This document shows positions 34,744 through 45,451 of a DNA stretch of 64,000 nt, piece by piece. The notes beneath the pieces are model-generated. The model ran no database searches, was not told the origin of the DNA, and worked only from the letters and a program-made list of their open reading frames with translations. Each line of letters starts with the position of its first letter. The stretch's first letter is position 1. The stretch is from the NCBI GenBank assembly GCA_029532625.1, contig JARFXM010000003.1, positions 4,278,001 through 4,342,000 of the forward strand. Reading direction: 5' to 3'. Made by a program: the position numbers and the translations under genes. This DNA is from Lomentospora prolificans. Lineage: Eukaryota > Ascomycota > Sordariomycetes > Microascales > Microascaceae.

Positions 34744-35440
34744 ACTATCCATCGGAATTAATGAGACATGACACGATTGTTACCAGCAAAGGACCTTTTT
34801 TCATCGTTTCCCTTTTCTTTTCGATCGTAGTTCCCCCTCGGTAAACCCTGCATTGTCGTAAATCAAAACGATCAGGGCATTTGTGCAACCATGCCGTAAA
34901 TGAGCCGGGCACAATGGCAGAAACGAGGGATCAAATGTTGCGAAATATGCAGGCACATTTCTTGCGACAATCACCATTGAATGGAATAAAACGTTTGGAT
35001 GAACCATGAGAATGGAATGGCCGACATCTATTAATATATATTCATCACTTCTAGAACCGATCAACCTTGCACTAGAAACATGCAGCCCTTGCGGCTGAGG
35101 CCAGGCTATTCCCTTCGCGCCCAAATATTGAGTGCCATCCCGAACACTCTTGCCAATGGCAAGCCAAGTTTCAAGTTGGAAAGAGGGTGTCACGTGAAAC
35201 CGCGCCAGTGAGCGCTAAGCTCTGGGCTTGGCTCGTCGCGGTCTGTTAAGTCTTTCCCCGCGATTCACGCTTAAGTCAGGTCCAACATCTACGTCACCGA
35301 TTCTTGCTTCATATTTATGACATGAAATACCCGGCTTGGAGTCCCCATTGACTCTCTGCTGCGAAGAGAAACCCGGGCTCATGGTCCACATTTAGAGTGC
35401 CTGGCGAGCCGCCAAGAACATTCCGAACTCACCCTCAGCA
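34744..35440. other. Intergenic region, methyltransferase to rad4
   Basis: About 0.7 kb holding the methyltransferase 3' UTR and the rad4 promoter. The minus-strand ORF at 34801-35193 has no signature. No repeat or RNA gene is seen. Confidence 0.5.
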
Positions 35441-37939
35441 ATGGTAGAGAGGAAGCGAGTAGCAAGGGGCGTGCGTGGCTCCAGCTCTCGGCTAGAGGAG
35501 CCGCATGCTACTCCACAAAGCATATATGGCGAGCTGTTGACAGAGGCTGGGGTTGATAGGCGAGATGAGGAGCCCGAGAGGCCGCAGAAGCGGCGGATGG
35601 TGCGCCGCCGGCTGCCGGAAGCCGAAGGGCTGGCCCCAGGAATGCCAGAGCTCCCAACGAGCCAACTTCGAGCCGAGGCAAGGGCCGCGACCCATGTCAA
35701 AAATACAAGTGAGGATGACGATGAAGATATAGAATTTGAAGACGTCTTGATACCGAGGCCTACGCTGCAGACGGTGTATATGGAACCGGACGAAGAGGAT
35801 TTAGATGATGACGACGACGACGACGACGATGACGACGATATCTTTTTTGAGGACGTCGACCTGAACGCGCCTACCCTTTCCGAATCACCCTCTGAACCCA
35901 AAACGAAGAATATAGAGTTGAACCTGTCGGCACAACGGGCAGCCATGGCACCGGCTAGCAAACGAGGCCCAAAGAAGAAGGCCCTTAGCAAAGAGGAGAA
36001 GAAGCAACGTATAGAAGTACATAAGATTCATGTTCTTTGTTTGCTTTACCACTGTGCAATGAGGAACCGGTGGTGCAACGATGAGAACGTCCAGTCATGC
36101 CTCAAGACGCTACTGAATCAGCGCATGCTTAACAACCTCAACCCGAATAGGAATCTATCACAGTTTGGGAGAACGGAAGCGCTCAAGACTGGACTGAAAG
36201 AGGTGGGCCAAATGTATAAATCGAAGTACCAGATCTCAGAACGGGGTTTACGACGGGCACTCTGGGCAGAGGACTCGGACGATCTTGGCGACTACGAGAC
36301 TCCGCCAGACTTGGAAGATTGTTTGCATAGGTCGGATTTTTTGAGGGCCGCAAAGTCTCTCCGAGGGTCGCGTGATGTGGGTGCTCAGCTGTACTGCGCT
36401 TTGCTTAGGGCCGCGGGAGTCAGGGCCCGACTGGTCTGTTCGTTGCAGCCTCTGTCCTTTCTCGGAGGCGGGCCCACGCGGCCGAAGCCTCGAGTCTCCC
36501 TCACGGGGACTCAAGTCTTTACACAAGATTCCCCGACTGGGTTGGCAAGCGGCAAGAGCTCGGCGGCGGGATCTTTTACGACTTCCCATACTCCTTCACG
36601 ACGCCGATTTGGATTGTCTACATCGGCGTCCCATTATCGTCGACCTACCCAAACAACGTCTCGAGTGTCAAATCCCCATAGTATTACACCTCGTCGTCTT
36701 AAAGAATCACACTTTCCTATATACTGGGTCGAGGTTCTTGATGTGGCACACCAAAGGTGGCAGCCCGCTGACCCTCTTGTTACCGGGACGTTTTGGAAAA
36801 CGCGCGTTTTTGAACCACCGCTGACAGATCGCGAGAATTCCATGGCTTATGTGGTTGCATTTGATCAGGATGGCTCGGTCAAAGACGTGACGAAACGATA
36901 CACAAAGGCATATACAGCGAAAACTCTGAGGCACCGCATCGAATCGGCGGAGGAACAAGGAGCACGTTGGTGGCGAAGGGCGCTTCGTCGATATTCGCGG
37001 CGGCATCCGACGGATCTCGACCAGATTGAGGATAACGAGCTGGCAGCTTTGCTCGCCCGTGAACCAATTCCGCGAAATATTGCAGATTTCAAGCATCACC
37101 CGCTCTATGTGTTGGAAAGACACTTGCGCAGAAATGAAGTTCTACAGGCGGACGCTAGGGACGTGGGTACCGTGACGGCCGGACCGCGAGCACCGCTCGA
37201 AAGGGTCTACCTGCGGAGAAACGTCATGATTGCGCGGAGCAAAGAGGGGTGGTACCGTATGGGTCGGTTGGTGAAGCCTAATGAAATTCCCGCCAAATGG
37301 CTGCCACCGAGGAAAAAGGGCAAGGGGGATGACGAGGATGGCGACGGCGGCCTGGGAGATGCGGGCACTCCACTCTACCTTCTCGAGCATACCGAAGAGT
37401 TCAGCCATCCTCCTGTTGTGAATGGAGTGGTGCCGAAGAATAAGTTTGGCAACATTGATGTCTATGTGCCCAGCATGGTTCCACCAGGCGGTGTTCACAT
37501 TGAGGATGAACTCGCTGCACGCGCGGCCTTCATTTTAGGAGTAGACTACGCACCTGCCCTAACTGGGTTCAAGTTCAAGGGCCGCCATGGAACGGCGGTG
37601 CTGCGCGGGGTGGTGGTCGCTGCCGCGTACGCTGAGGCAGTCAGGGCAGTGATAGAGGGATTGGTGGATATGGAGACGGAATCAGAGGAGGAGCGAAGGA
37701 AGAGAGCCTGCTTGCGAATGTGGAGACGACTTCTCCTGGGCCTCAGAATCAGGCAAAAGATCTGGGAGGGTGTGGATGAAGAGCATGAGGCGGAAATGGA
37801 GTCACGAGCGCGCGATGACGGCAATGTAGACGGTGAGCCTGTCGCCGACGCAGAGGTTGATGATGCTGCGAGCGACATTACGGAAGAATACATTATGGAA
37901 GAAGATGGCAACGGCGGGGGAGGTTTCTTCATCGAGTAA
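35441..37939 (+). CDS. rad4: Rad4/XPC DNA damage recognition protein
   Basis: Damage sensor of nucleotide excision repair, acting with Rad23 in the nucleus. A single exon encodes 832 residues. The N-terminal 190 residues are charged and disordered, with a run of twelve Asp (122-133) and a basic stretch (KRGPKKKALSKEEKKQR). A transglutaminase-like Rad4 domain follows (HVLCLLYHCAMRNRWCND; later GAQLYCALLRAAGVRARLV and HFPIYWVEVLD). The beta-hairpin domains come next: BHD1 (about 505-570, LAREPIPRNIADFKHHPLYV), BHD2 (about 585-622, VYLRRNVM...GWYRMGRLVK) and BHD3 (about 645-745, FGNIDVYVPSMVPPGGVHI). The order is complete. The start ATG at 35441 gives a reasonable N-terminus; no earlier in-frame ATG is seen. 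Confidence 0.94.
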   Translation: MVERKRVARGVRGSSSRLEEPHATPQSIYGELLTEAGVDRRDEEPERPQKRRMVRRRLPEAEGLAPGMPELPTSQLRAEARAATHVKNTSEDDDEDIEFEDVLIPRPTLQTVYMEPDEEDLDDDDDDDDDDDDIFFEDVDLNAPTLSESPSEPKTKNIELNLSAQRAAMAPASKRGPKKKALSKEEKKQRIEVHKIHVLCLLYHCAMRNRWCNDENVQSCLKTLLNQRMLNNLNPNRNLSQFGRTEALKTGLKEVGQMYKSKYQISERGLRRALWAEDSDDLGDYETPPDLEDCLHRSDFLRAAKSLRGSRDVGAQLYCALLRAAGVRARLVCSLQPLSFLGGGPTRPKPRVSLTGTQVFTQDSPTGLASGKSSAAGSFTTSHTPSRRRFGLSTSASHYRRPTQTTSRVSNPHSITPRRLKESHFPIYWVEVLDVAHQRWQPADPLVTGTFWKTRVFEPPLTDRENSMAYVVAFDQDGSVKDVTKRYTKAYTAKTLRHRIESAEEQGARWWRRALRRYSRRHPTDLDQIEDNELAALLAREPIPRNIADFKHHPLYVLERHLRRNEVLQADARDVGTVTAGPRAPLERVYLRRNVMIARSKEGWYRMGRLVKPNEIPAKWLPPRKKGKGDDEDGDGGLGDAGTPLYLLEHTEEFSHPPVVNGVVPKNKFGNIDVYVPSMVPPGGVHIEDELAARAAFILGVDYAPALTGFKFKGRHGTAVLRGVVVAAAYAEAVRAVIEGLVDMETESEEERRKRACLRMWRRLLLGLRIRQKIWEGVDEEHEAEMESRARDDGNVDGEPVADAEVDDAASDITEEYIMEEDGNGGGGFFIE
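35804..35839 (+). repeat. Poly-aspartate codon run in rad4
   Basis: Twelve consecutive GAY codons encode Asp122-133 in the acidic N-terminal tail. Acidic tails are common in Rad4 homologues; the run itself is a likely length polymorphism. Confidence 0.85.
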
Positions 37940-38347
37940 TAGAGATACGACAGCCAATGCACTACGGCGGATATGATCAGAATATGTCGCCGGTAGTATC
38001 AACGAAGAAGAATTTTTTGGCCTAAGAAAACAAATTTGGTTCGCGAACCGTGGGCTAGGATACTAATGCCCCGATGCATCGCTAAGATCCTCCGAAGCAT
38101 GCTACAGTGGGTTATAAGATATTCCGAAAGCGAGGAATGACCCGGACACGATCAAGATATCAAGCATAATGTTCAAGGCCCGAGGATGTGAAGAATATGT
38201 TCCCAACGCAGTTAGGGGTCAAGTAGTGAGGAACTAGGGCTCAATAGCTAGCGAAATGGGGGGGACGAACATGAACATGGGATAGAAGCAAGGGCAGAGT
38301 AAAAAGGAGCGGAAGGAATAAAACCCTGGCGGTCTGGGAACAGTTGG

Positions 38348-38584
38348 ATGACGAGAGGCGTTGCGCTGTTTTCAACGGCGGATGAGACTTTGGCTGACGC
38401 GCGTTATGAAGTGGCGCAGCTTGTTGGCTCTGTGTTGCATCCATTGATGGAAGCGAGTATTTTTGACTCGCCAGAATGCGGACGTGCGTTCTGCGGTTCC
38501 GGGGAATGTGCTACATGCCGCAAAACATGGACCTTGAAGGATCAATATCTGGAGATGTTGGGTTTCAGTTATTCTTCTGCCTAG
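38348..38584 (+). CDS. Possible small Cys-cluster protein
   Basis: A 78-codon ATG frame contains the cluster CGRAFCGSGECATC (C-x4-C-x4-C-x2-C), a spacing that could bind zinc, between two helical-looking segments. No family is recognised, the promoter is not evident, and it lies only 0.4 kb past rad4, where it could be part of a 3' UTR. Treat as hypothetical. Confidence 0.2.
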   Translation: MTRGVALFSTADETLADARYEVAQLVGSVLHPLMEASIFDSPECGRAFCGSGECATCRKTWTLKDQYLEMLGFSYSSA

Positions 38585-39314
38585 ACAGACGGACCAATTG
38601 ATACCTGGCCGAAGCGGATGACGATAAGTTGTACTCTACTGGTAGTGAAAGGCGGATTTGGATAAGGTCGCGCGGGATTAAATGGCAGGTAATGGTAGAA
38701 ACCAGACGGGATGGAATACCAGATGATGGAGGGCATTGAAAAGGAAGCTATGGAGATATCGAGGAGGAAGAGTATCATCAGTTCTTCCACATCGATTGAC
38801 TCCTCGCATAGGCTTACAGGATGTACAAGCCGGCTCCAATACCGAAGAAGCGTCAATGATGCCATTCCTGATCATCGACCAAGACATTACATCGCGACAT
38901 GCCAAGTCCTGGCTTCCACGTCGGAAGATAGCCTTCTGGAGAGATAGATGATGTGGGCCCCATTTTGAATTGCAAGGCAGATTGTATATGCACAGATTAG
39001 GCTTTTCTTTATTTTCAATTTTTTATTTTTACTTTTTTTTTATTAGGAAGAATTGAAACCGCCCCGGAGAGCGCGCACAGGCATCGAGCGGGAAGCCTCC
39101 TGTTCCACACGTGGCATGTGCTTTTTGCCATGTGTTGCTGGCCATGGGCCATGAACTTCTCCGTCATGGTGTTTCGTTCGCTCTGAAGCACCAAGTAATG
39201 TGGGTTTTGCTTGTCTTGGGTCTGATGGTATAGCTCGCAACTCGCAACGGAAATGGGAAATGGGAAATGGTGGAGCGCGCACGGCTTCGGTTAACCTTTT
39301 TTATAATTTTTTTC

Positions 39315-39320
<6 letters not shown>

Positions 39321-39346
<26 letters not shown>

Positions 39347-39372
39347 GGGAGGGGGGTGGGAGAAGGGGGGAA
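39321..39372 (+). repeat. T26 tract followed by G-rich block
   Basis: Twenty-six T (39321-39346) are followed at once by GGGAGGGGGGTGGGAGAAGG and further G. The G block has four runs of three or more G with loops of one to four bases, which fits an intramolecular G-quadruplex pattern on the plus strand. Confidence 0.8.
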
Positions 39373-40348
39373 GAAACCCAAACCCGCCCCTTGGCTCTCT
39401 CCGTCTTTTCTCGATGGTCTTCATCCTGGGCGATAGCAGGCACTGGAGCACTCGCCGTCAAATCGAGCCAATCCCCGGGACACACTGATATTTGCATCTG
39501 CAGCCAAGGCGCCGTTGAGATGGTTTTGAGGGCCGTGCGACGCGACGCCCACTGTATCAAATGAAGAGACGTAATCTTCTGGCACAGAAGATCCATTGAT
39601 GGGCCTTGGCAACCAAAACTAAGATCCATCGTAGCACGAGGTTCTGTGCTACATCCACTACGAATGACCTTGATTTCACTAAACCGCCCTATTAGCCTCT
39701 CTCGCTTGGCGTGACCACGCCCACATCTGCTCCGCTGGCTTCTCACAACGTCGAAGTACTGGTACCGCCTCCAACGAGAGCCCCATCAAAGGTAGCCGGC
39801 CGCCATTGACTCGCCTTGCCTTGGACTACACGATGCTGCGGAGGGCTGAGGGCACAACATCGCACCAAGATCTGATTGATTACAATCCATGGATATGTCG
39901 AACTTTAAGGTGTGGCAAACGGGTCGATTGGGTTCAAGGGGAGGCTAGATCCGTGTGTTGGAAAATGCGGCATACGTAACCAGCCGAGAGATACGAGTTG
40001 GGCCAGCTGATGAACCACGTCTGACCTCTCTCCCTTGATGGAGGGCCAGCCAGCAGTCGCTGGTCTGGGGAAGCTGGCAATTGGTGCGGGCGGCACTCAA
40101 CTGAGGGCAGGCCAGCCAGCACAATACAGCACAGCCCTGGAGTAAAACTACAAAGAGATTGATAGAGGGTTCACCAAGATCCTCCGACGGGGCGCAGGTG
40201 GCAGGTTCCTCCGATTCCGTGGCTTTGTACTAGGACAAAGAATCTCATGCGAGATCCCGTACTCCACCCGCGCGCCTGGGCATTCAAGGGCGACCACTAG
40301 AGCGATCCATTACACTTCTGCTGGCTGTAACCTAGTGCAGCCAGATTA

Positions 40349-40366
40349 CCAGCCAGCCAGCCAGCC
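40349..40366 (+). repeat. CCAG tetranucleotide repeat
   Basis: About four and a half CCAG units lie 200 nt before the transporter start; isolated GCCAGCCAGC copies also occur at 40045-40060 and 40108-40120. A microsatellite in the promoter region. Confidence 0.7.
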
Positions 40367-40561
40367 AAGACACAACCCAAAGCCTAACACGCCAGCCCAG
40401 TCCCATATTAAGCTGGCCTCCCCAGAAACTATTTTGGGGCCCCATCGTTGAAAACCCCGGAGCTAAGCAACTCTTTCTGAGAGCTTCAACGTCGTTCGAT
40501 TTTTGCTTTCGACTGTCACTATTCTATTCGCCCGCGCTCTGCCGCGAACCGATCGCCCACT

Positions 40562-43500
40562 ATGGCGTTCCTTCGCCAGACGGGCACGTTAATATCTAAA
40601 AACTTCAAGATTCTCCTTGGCCGTCACTCTTTCAACACCGTAATTTGGGCTTTTGTCGTGCCCATCATCCTCACTGCGCTTTTCTCCTTTTTAAAGAATT
40701 TGATTGCGCCCGTCGCTACCTATGGCATCGGAACCCCTGCACCTATCCGATCCTTGACCAGTGCCCTCGAGGCTGCTACTAGCGATGGCAGAGACACTGT
40801 CGTTTTCGTGAATAGTGGATTGTCTGGTGGCGACATCGATTCCGTCATCGAATCTCTTATCCCCTCCGTCGAGGCTGCGGGTAAGATTTGGGAAACCACC
40901 GAGGATGAGAACGAGCTCAAGTCTATTTGCAAGTCATCCCTCCGCGGCGTCAGTCGCTGCTTTGGGGCCGTCGTCTTCCGCTCCTCGCCCACCGAGGGCC
41001 CTGGCGAACTATGGAACTACACCCTGCGCATGGACGGCGCTCTCTCCGCCATCACCATCGACGTGGAAAAGGATAACAACGACGCCCAGGTTTACCTCAT
41101 CCCCCTACAGTATGCCGTTGACTCGGCCATTTCTGCCATCGATGCGAATGCCAACGATGGTGCACGTCAACTTCCCAGTTCCATTGACGCCTATCCCTAC
41201 ACCAGCTTGAACCAGGAAGAGTATGACCAGCGCGTGCTTGAGATTTACATGGATGCCATCGTCTCCGCCTTCGGTGTCCTCTTCGTCACCAGCATCCTGT
41301 TCATCACCTACCATTTGGCCGGATTCATCGTCACCGAGCGCGAAAGCGGAATGATTCGACTGCTCGACGCCATGATGCCCGTGAGCCGGCGGTGGCACGC
41401 CCAAGCTGCCCGCATCATTTCCTACTTTGTCAGCTTCTCGCTCATTTATCTTCCCGGCTGGGTCATCGGCGCTTTCATCATGAGGTTCGGTGTGTACACC
41501 AATACCAGCATCGCCATCGTTCTTGTTTGGCAAATCATCTCGGGTCTTTCCATGGCGTCCATGTCGCTTTTCGCCTCGTCATTTTTCAGTCAGGCCCAAT
41601 TGAGCGCAAACGTCACCTTGCTCATCACCGTTGTATTCGCCATCCTGTCCCAGGCGCTTACCCGTCCCTCCACCGGTCCCGTTTTCATCCTCAGTGTCCT
41701 CTTCCCCGCCTGCAATTACGTCTACCACGCCACCTTTTTGGCTCGTTTCGAGAGACAAGATATGCCCGCCAATCTCCTCAAGGTCGCGCCCGATAGCCCC
41801 TGGAACCTCGCCGGTGGTGTCTTCTGGATCATTGCCATCGGCCAGATCATCGTCTTCCCCCTCCTTGGCGCCCTCATCGAGTCGAAGCTCTACGGTACCA
41901 CCACGAAAGGCAGAACGATGGCCCTCGCCGCGAGTGAAGGCCAAGATATGGGCGATGCCGCCGTGCGCCTCGAAAATTTCACCAAGATCTATACCCCTTC
42001 GCGATTTTCTAGATGGTTCTCGCCCTTCGTGGCCTCCAGGGAGCCCGTCGTCGCCGTCGATAACCTCAGTCTTGTTGCCGGTCGTGGTCAGATTGTCGCT
42101 CTGCTCGGCGCCAATGGTAGCGGCAAGAGTACCACGCTCGACACGATTGCCGGAATGAACAAGCTTTCAAGCGGATCTATCAAAATTGATGGTAGCAGCG
42201 GCCTCGGTATCGCCCCTCAGAAGAACGTCCTCTGGGGCGAGTTGACGGTCGAGCAGCACATCACCATCTTCAACAGGCTCAAGTCGCCTGGAAATCATGC
42301 CTCGAAGGAGGAGATCCGAGAGCTTATCAAGTCCGTCGACCTTGAAAAGAAGCGGAAAGCACTTGCCAAGACGCTTTCTGGCGGTCAAAAGAGAAAGCTC
42401 CAGCTCGGAATGATGTTGACTGGTGGAAGCGCCGTCTGCTGCGTCGACGAAGTCAGCAGCGGTATTGATCCACTCAGTCGCCGGCAGATTTGGGACATTT
42501 TGCTAGCGGAGCGAGGAAAGCGCACCATTTTCCTAACGACTCACTTTCTCGACGAAGCCGATCTTCTCGCTGACCATATTGCCATTCTCTCCAAGGGTAC
42601 TCTCCGTGCCGAGGGTTCCCCCGTCATGCTCAAGGACCAATACGGAGCTGGCTACCGCATCCACGTTGACGGCGTCGACCCGACACAGACGCCTAACGTT
42701 TTTGGCGTTGAAAAGACATCGGCCTTTGATGTGGTTACTTATGTTTCCCCTTCATCGGCTCTCGCTGCTAATGTGATTAAGTCTCTTGAAGCCCACGGTA
42801 TCGACAAATACCGTTTTTCTGGTCCGACAATCGAGGATGTCTTCCTCAACCTTGCCGAAGAAGTCCGCGAAATTACAGAGGAAAGGACGGATGAAAAGGT
42901 CGTCGGGTCGGAGAAGGTCGTCGGGTCGGAGAAGGTCGCCGGTTCGGAAAAGGTAGTGACCTCCGCTTCTACCGGCAACGGCGGTGTTCACCTTCTCGAC
43001 GGCAAGCCTCTCGGTTTCTTCCGGCAGGCATTCGTCCTTTTCAGGAAGCGTATTACCGTGTTCAAGACTAATTGGGTCCCGTACCTGACCGCTTTTATCC
43101 TCCCAGTTGCCGCTGCCGGATTGGTAACGCTCTTCATCAAGGATGAAGAACCCGCCGGCTGCTCGCTTGCTGATATTGGACGTGCAGGAGGCAGTGAAGA
43201 TGAGTTCTCAAACCGAGAATTTTCCTTTGGATTAGTTGCAGGGCCGAATAGTGAATTGGATGATGTGAACCCGGTTCAGCTTCTGACTCCCTCTTTGACG
43301 ACCCTCTTCGGCCAACTCGGATTTGACCTTGGTGGTTCCGGCGCGGGTGCTACATCTGGCCTCCTCGGTTCCATCCTCCAGAACGTTACCTTTGAGAATT
43401 CCTTTGATTCCTTCAAGAGTGTCATCGAGGAGAAGAGGAAGGACATCTTCCCTGGAGGTTTCTGGCTGGGTGGCTCTGGTGTCGATCCGACTCTTGCTTT

Positions 43501-45451
43501 CCGCGCCAACGGTTTCCTTACGTCGACACTGTACGCCCTCAACTTTTTTGATGTTGTCCTCGCCAACCAGACGATTGTTACCCAGTTCGAGGCCTTCGAT
43601 GTACCGTTGACGCCTTCTTTTGGCGATTCGCTCCAGCTTGTCGCCTACATGTGTATCGCTCTTGTATTAACTCCGGGTTTCCTTGCGCTCTATCCCAACG
43701 TTGAGAGGCTGCATCTTGTCCGCGGTCTCGAATATTCCAACGGTGTGCGCCCGACACCTCTTTGGTCTGCTTACACGATGTTCGATCTCAGCATTGGTAT
43801 TGTGACTGCTGCCATTATCACCGCCATCTGGGCGGGTGTTTCCAGCATCTGGTACCATCTCGGCTACATGTTCCTCATCTTTCTGCTGTACTCGCTCGCG
43901 TCCACCCTCCTCGGATACGTCGTCTCTCTATTCGCCACAGGCCAGCTTGCTACATTCGGGTGGGTGACGGGTATCCAGGCGCTCTGCTTCATTGGTTACC
44001 TCATCGGCTATATGACGACTCTGTCGTACGCACCCGTGACCAAGGTTGATAGTTACTTCCTCATTATCAACTATACCATATCGCTTCTTGCGCCAATTGG
44101 TAGTGTCGTTCGCGCTTTCTTCGTAGCGCTCAATATTTTCTCGACGACTTGCGACGGCAACCAGATCTCCACTAACCCCGGCAGCATCACGCTATATGGC
44201 GGGCCGATTCTCTACCTCATCGGCCAGTCCCTCGTATACTTCCTTATCCTTGTCATCGTTGATAGCGGATCCTTCAGCTCTTGGTTTAGGCGTAGCTTCA
44301 TCTCACGCGGCGGCAGGGGCAAGGCTCCTCCGACGCCCACCAACGACGAGGAAACTGGTCATGGCACTGGCCTCCCCCTGATGATCATGAACCTTAAGAA
44401 GTCTTTCAAGCCTCTTTTCAAGAAACCACTAACCGCCGTCGACGATGTCTCCTTCGACGTCCGCCGGGGCGAGGTTTTTGCCCTCCTGGGTCCGAACGGT
44501 GCCGGAAAGTCGACTACCATCTCGCTCATCCGTGGTGACATTGCTCCCGATAAAAATGGAGGCGATGTCCTCGTTGAAGACAAGTCGGTCACTCACGACC
44601 TTGCCGGCGCCCGAACCCATTTGGGTGTGTGTCCACAGTTTGACCCCATGGACAAGATGACTGTTCGCGAGCACCTCGAATTCTACGCGCGCGTCCGCGG
44701 CGTCTCTGATGTGCAGTACAACGTCCAGGCTGTCCTCGGTGCTGTAGGCCTCTCCTCCTTCGCCTCGCGTATGGCCCACACCCTGTCGGGTGGCAACAAG
44801 CGCAAGCTCTCCCTGGGCATCGCCCTCATGGGTAACCCCACCGTTGTGCTCCTTGACGAGCCCTCGTCCGGTCTGGACGCCGCCGCCAAGCGAATCATGT
44901 GGAACACCCTCAAGGGAACCGTAGCGGGCCGCTCAATCCTCCTCACTACCCACAGCATGGAGGAGGCCGACGCCCTCGCCGGCCGCGTGGGCATCCTCGC
45001 CAAGAGCATGCTCGCCCTCGGGACGATTGAGGAGCTCCGCGCGCGCTTCGGAAACATCCTGCACGTGCACCTCGTGAGCAAGACGGCGCCTCGCACCTCG
45101 GAAGCTGAGATGCGCATCGTCCGCGAGTGGGTTGCTCGTAGGTTCCCGGAGGCCGAGATCGAGGAGAAGACGTATCACGGCCAGATGCGCTTCTCGCTAC
45201 CCGCCAGCGCGGTCCTCGGTACTGGCACCTCTACCCCAGCTCCTTCCCGAGGCGGCGTCCTCAGCGGCAACGAGATCTCTTCCTCTGCCGCCGCGGCCGA
45301 GTCAAGGAGCGCCGTAGGCCGCCTCGTCGTCGAGCTCGAGGAGCACAGAGACGTGCTAGGTATTGAGCACTTTAGCGTCAGCCCTACCACCTTAGATAAG
45401 GTGTTTTTGATGATTGTCGGCGAGCATAACATCAAGGAGGAGAACTATTAA
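40562..45451 (+). CDS. ABCA-type full-size ABC transporter
   Basis: Membrane transporter of the ABCA subfamily (TMD-NBD-TMD-NBD), a group mainly linked to lipid movement. One exon encodes 1629 residues starting at ATG 40562 (MAFLRQTG). TMD1 has a first helix near residue 25, a long extracellular loop to about 230, then five to six helices to about 450. NBD1 has Walker A GANGSGKST (516-524), signature LSGGQ (605-609) and Walker B VCCVDE (625-630). A linker carries three SEK-containing repeats. TMD2 follows (about 820-1240). NBD2 has Walker A GPNGAGKST (1310-1318), signature LSGGN (1408-1412) and Walker B VVLLDE (1428-1433). Both sites keep the key Lys, Asp and Glu, so both should hydrolyse ATP. 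The gene is intronless, unlike most neighbours. Substrate is unknown. Confidence 0.94.
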   Translation: MAFLRQTGTLISKNFKILLGRHSFNTVIWAFVVPIILTALFSFLKNLIAPVATYGIGTPAPIRSLTSALEAATSDGRDTVVFVNSGLSGGDIDSVIESLIPSVEAAGKIWETTEDENELKSICKSSLRGVSRCFGAVVFRSSPTEGPGELWNYTLRMDGALSAITIDVEKDNNDAQVYLIPLQYAVDSAISAIDANANDGARQLPSSIDAYPYTSLNQEEYDQRVLEIYMDAIVSAFGVLFVTSILFITYHLAGFIVTERESGMIRLLDAMMPVSRRWHAQAARIISYFVSFSLIYLPGWVIGAFIMRFGVYTNTSIAIVLVWQIISGLSMASMSLFASSFFSQAQLSANVTLLITVVFAILSQALTRPSTGPVFILSVLFPACNYVYHATFLARFERQDMPANLLKVAPDSPWNLAGGVFWIIAIGQIIVFPLLGALIESKLYGTTTKGRTMALAASEGQDMGDAAVRLENFTKIYTPSRFSRWFSPFVASREPVVAVDNLSLVAGRGQIVALLGANGSGKSTTLDTIAGMNKLSSGSIKIDGSSGLGIAPQKNVLWGELTVEQHITIFNRLKSPGNHASKEEIRELIKSVDLEKKRKALAKTLSGGQKRKLQLGMMLTGGSAVCCVDEVSSGIDPLSRRQIWDILLAERGKRTIFLTTHFLDEADLLADHIAILSKGTLRAEGSPVMLKDQYGAGYRIHVDGVDPTQTPNVFGVEKTSAFDVVTYVSPSSALAANVIKSLEAHGIDKYRFSGPTIEDVFLNLAEEVREITEERTDEKVVGSEKVVGSEKVAGSEKVVTSASTGNGGVHLLDGKPLGFFRQAFVLFRKRITVFKTNWVPYLTAFILPVAAAGLVTLFIKDEEPAGCSLADIGRAGGSEDEFSNREFSFGLVAGPNSELDDVNPVQLLTPSLTTLFGQLGFDLGGSGAGATSGLLGSILQNVTFENSFDSFKSVIEEKRKDIFPGGFWLGGSGVDPTLAFRANGFLTSTLYALNFFDVVLANQTIVTQFEAFDVPLTPSFGDSLQLVAYMCIALVLTPGFLALYPNVERLHLVRGLEYSNGVRPTPLWSAYTMFDLSIGIVTAAIITAIWAGVSSIWYHLGYMFLIFLLYSLASTLLGYVVSLFATGQLATFGWVTGIQALCFIGYLIGYMTTLSYAPVTKVDSYFLIINYTISLLAPIGSVVRAFFVALNIFSTTCDGNQISTNPGSITLYGGPILYLIGQSLVYFLILVIVDSGSFSSWFRRSFISRGGRGKAPPTPTNDEETGHGTGLPLMIMNLKKSFKPLFKKPLTAVDDVSFDVRRGEVFALLGPNGAGKSTTISLIRGDIAPDKNGGDVLVEDKSVTHDLAGARTHLGVCPQFDPMDKMTVREHLEFYARVRGVSDVQYNVQAVLGAVGLSSFASRMAHTLSGGNKRKLSLGIALMGNPTVVLLDEPSSGLDAAAKRIMWNTLKGTVAGRSILLTTHSMEEADALAGRVGILAKSMLALGTIEELRARFGNILHVHLVSKTAPRTSEAEMRIVREWVARRFPEAEIEEKTYHGQMRFSLPASAVLGTGTSTPAPSRGGVLSGNEISSSAAAAESRSAVGRLVVELEEHRDVLGIEHFSVSPTTLDKVFLMIVGEHNIKEENY
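42896..42955 (+). repeat. 18-bp in-frame tandem repeat in the ABC transporter linker
   Basis: Three consecutive 18-bp units (AAGGTCGTCGGGTCGGAG, repeated exactly, then a diverged copy) encode K-V-V-G-S-E repeats between NBD1 and TMD2. A young expansion is suggested by the near identity of the first two units. Confidence 0.85.

Larger units (their letters stand above)
37940..40561. other. Intergenic region, rad4 to ABC transporter
   Basis: About 2.6 kb. It contains a weak small ORF (38348-38584), a T26 tract directly followed by a G-rich block (39321-39372), and several CCAG-type repeats just upstream of the transporter (40349-40366 and nearby). The last 120 nt before the transporter ATG are C/T-rich and probably the 5' leader. 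No larger gene is supported. Confidence 0.5.
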
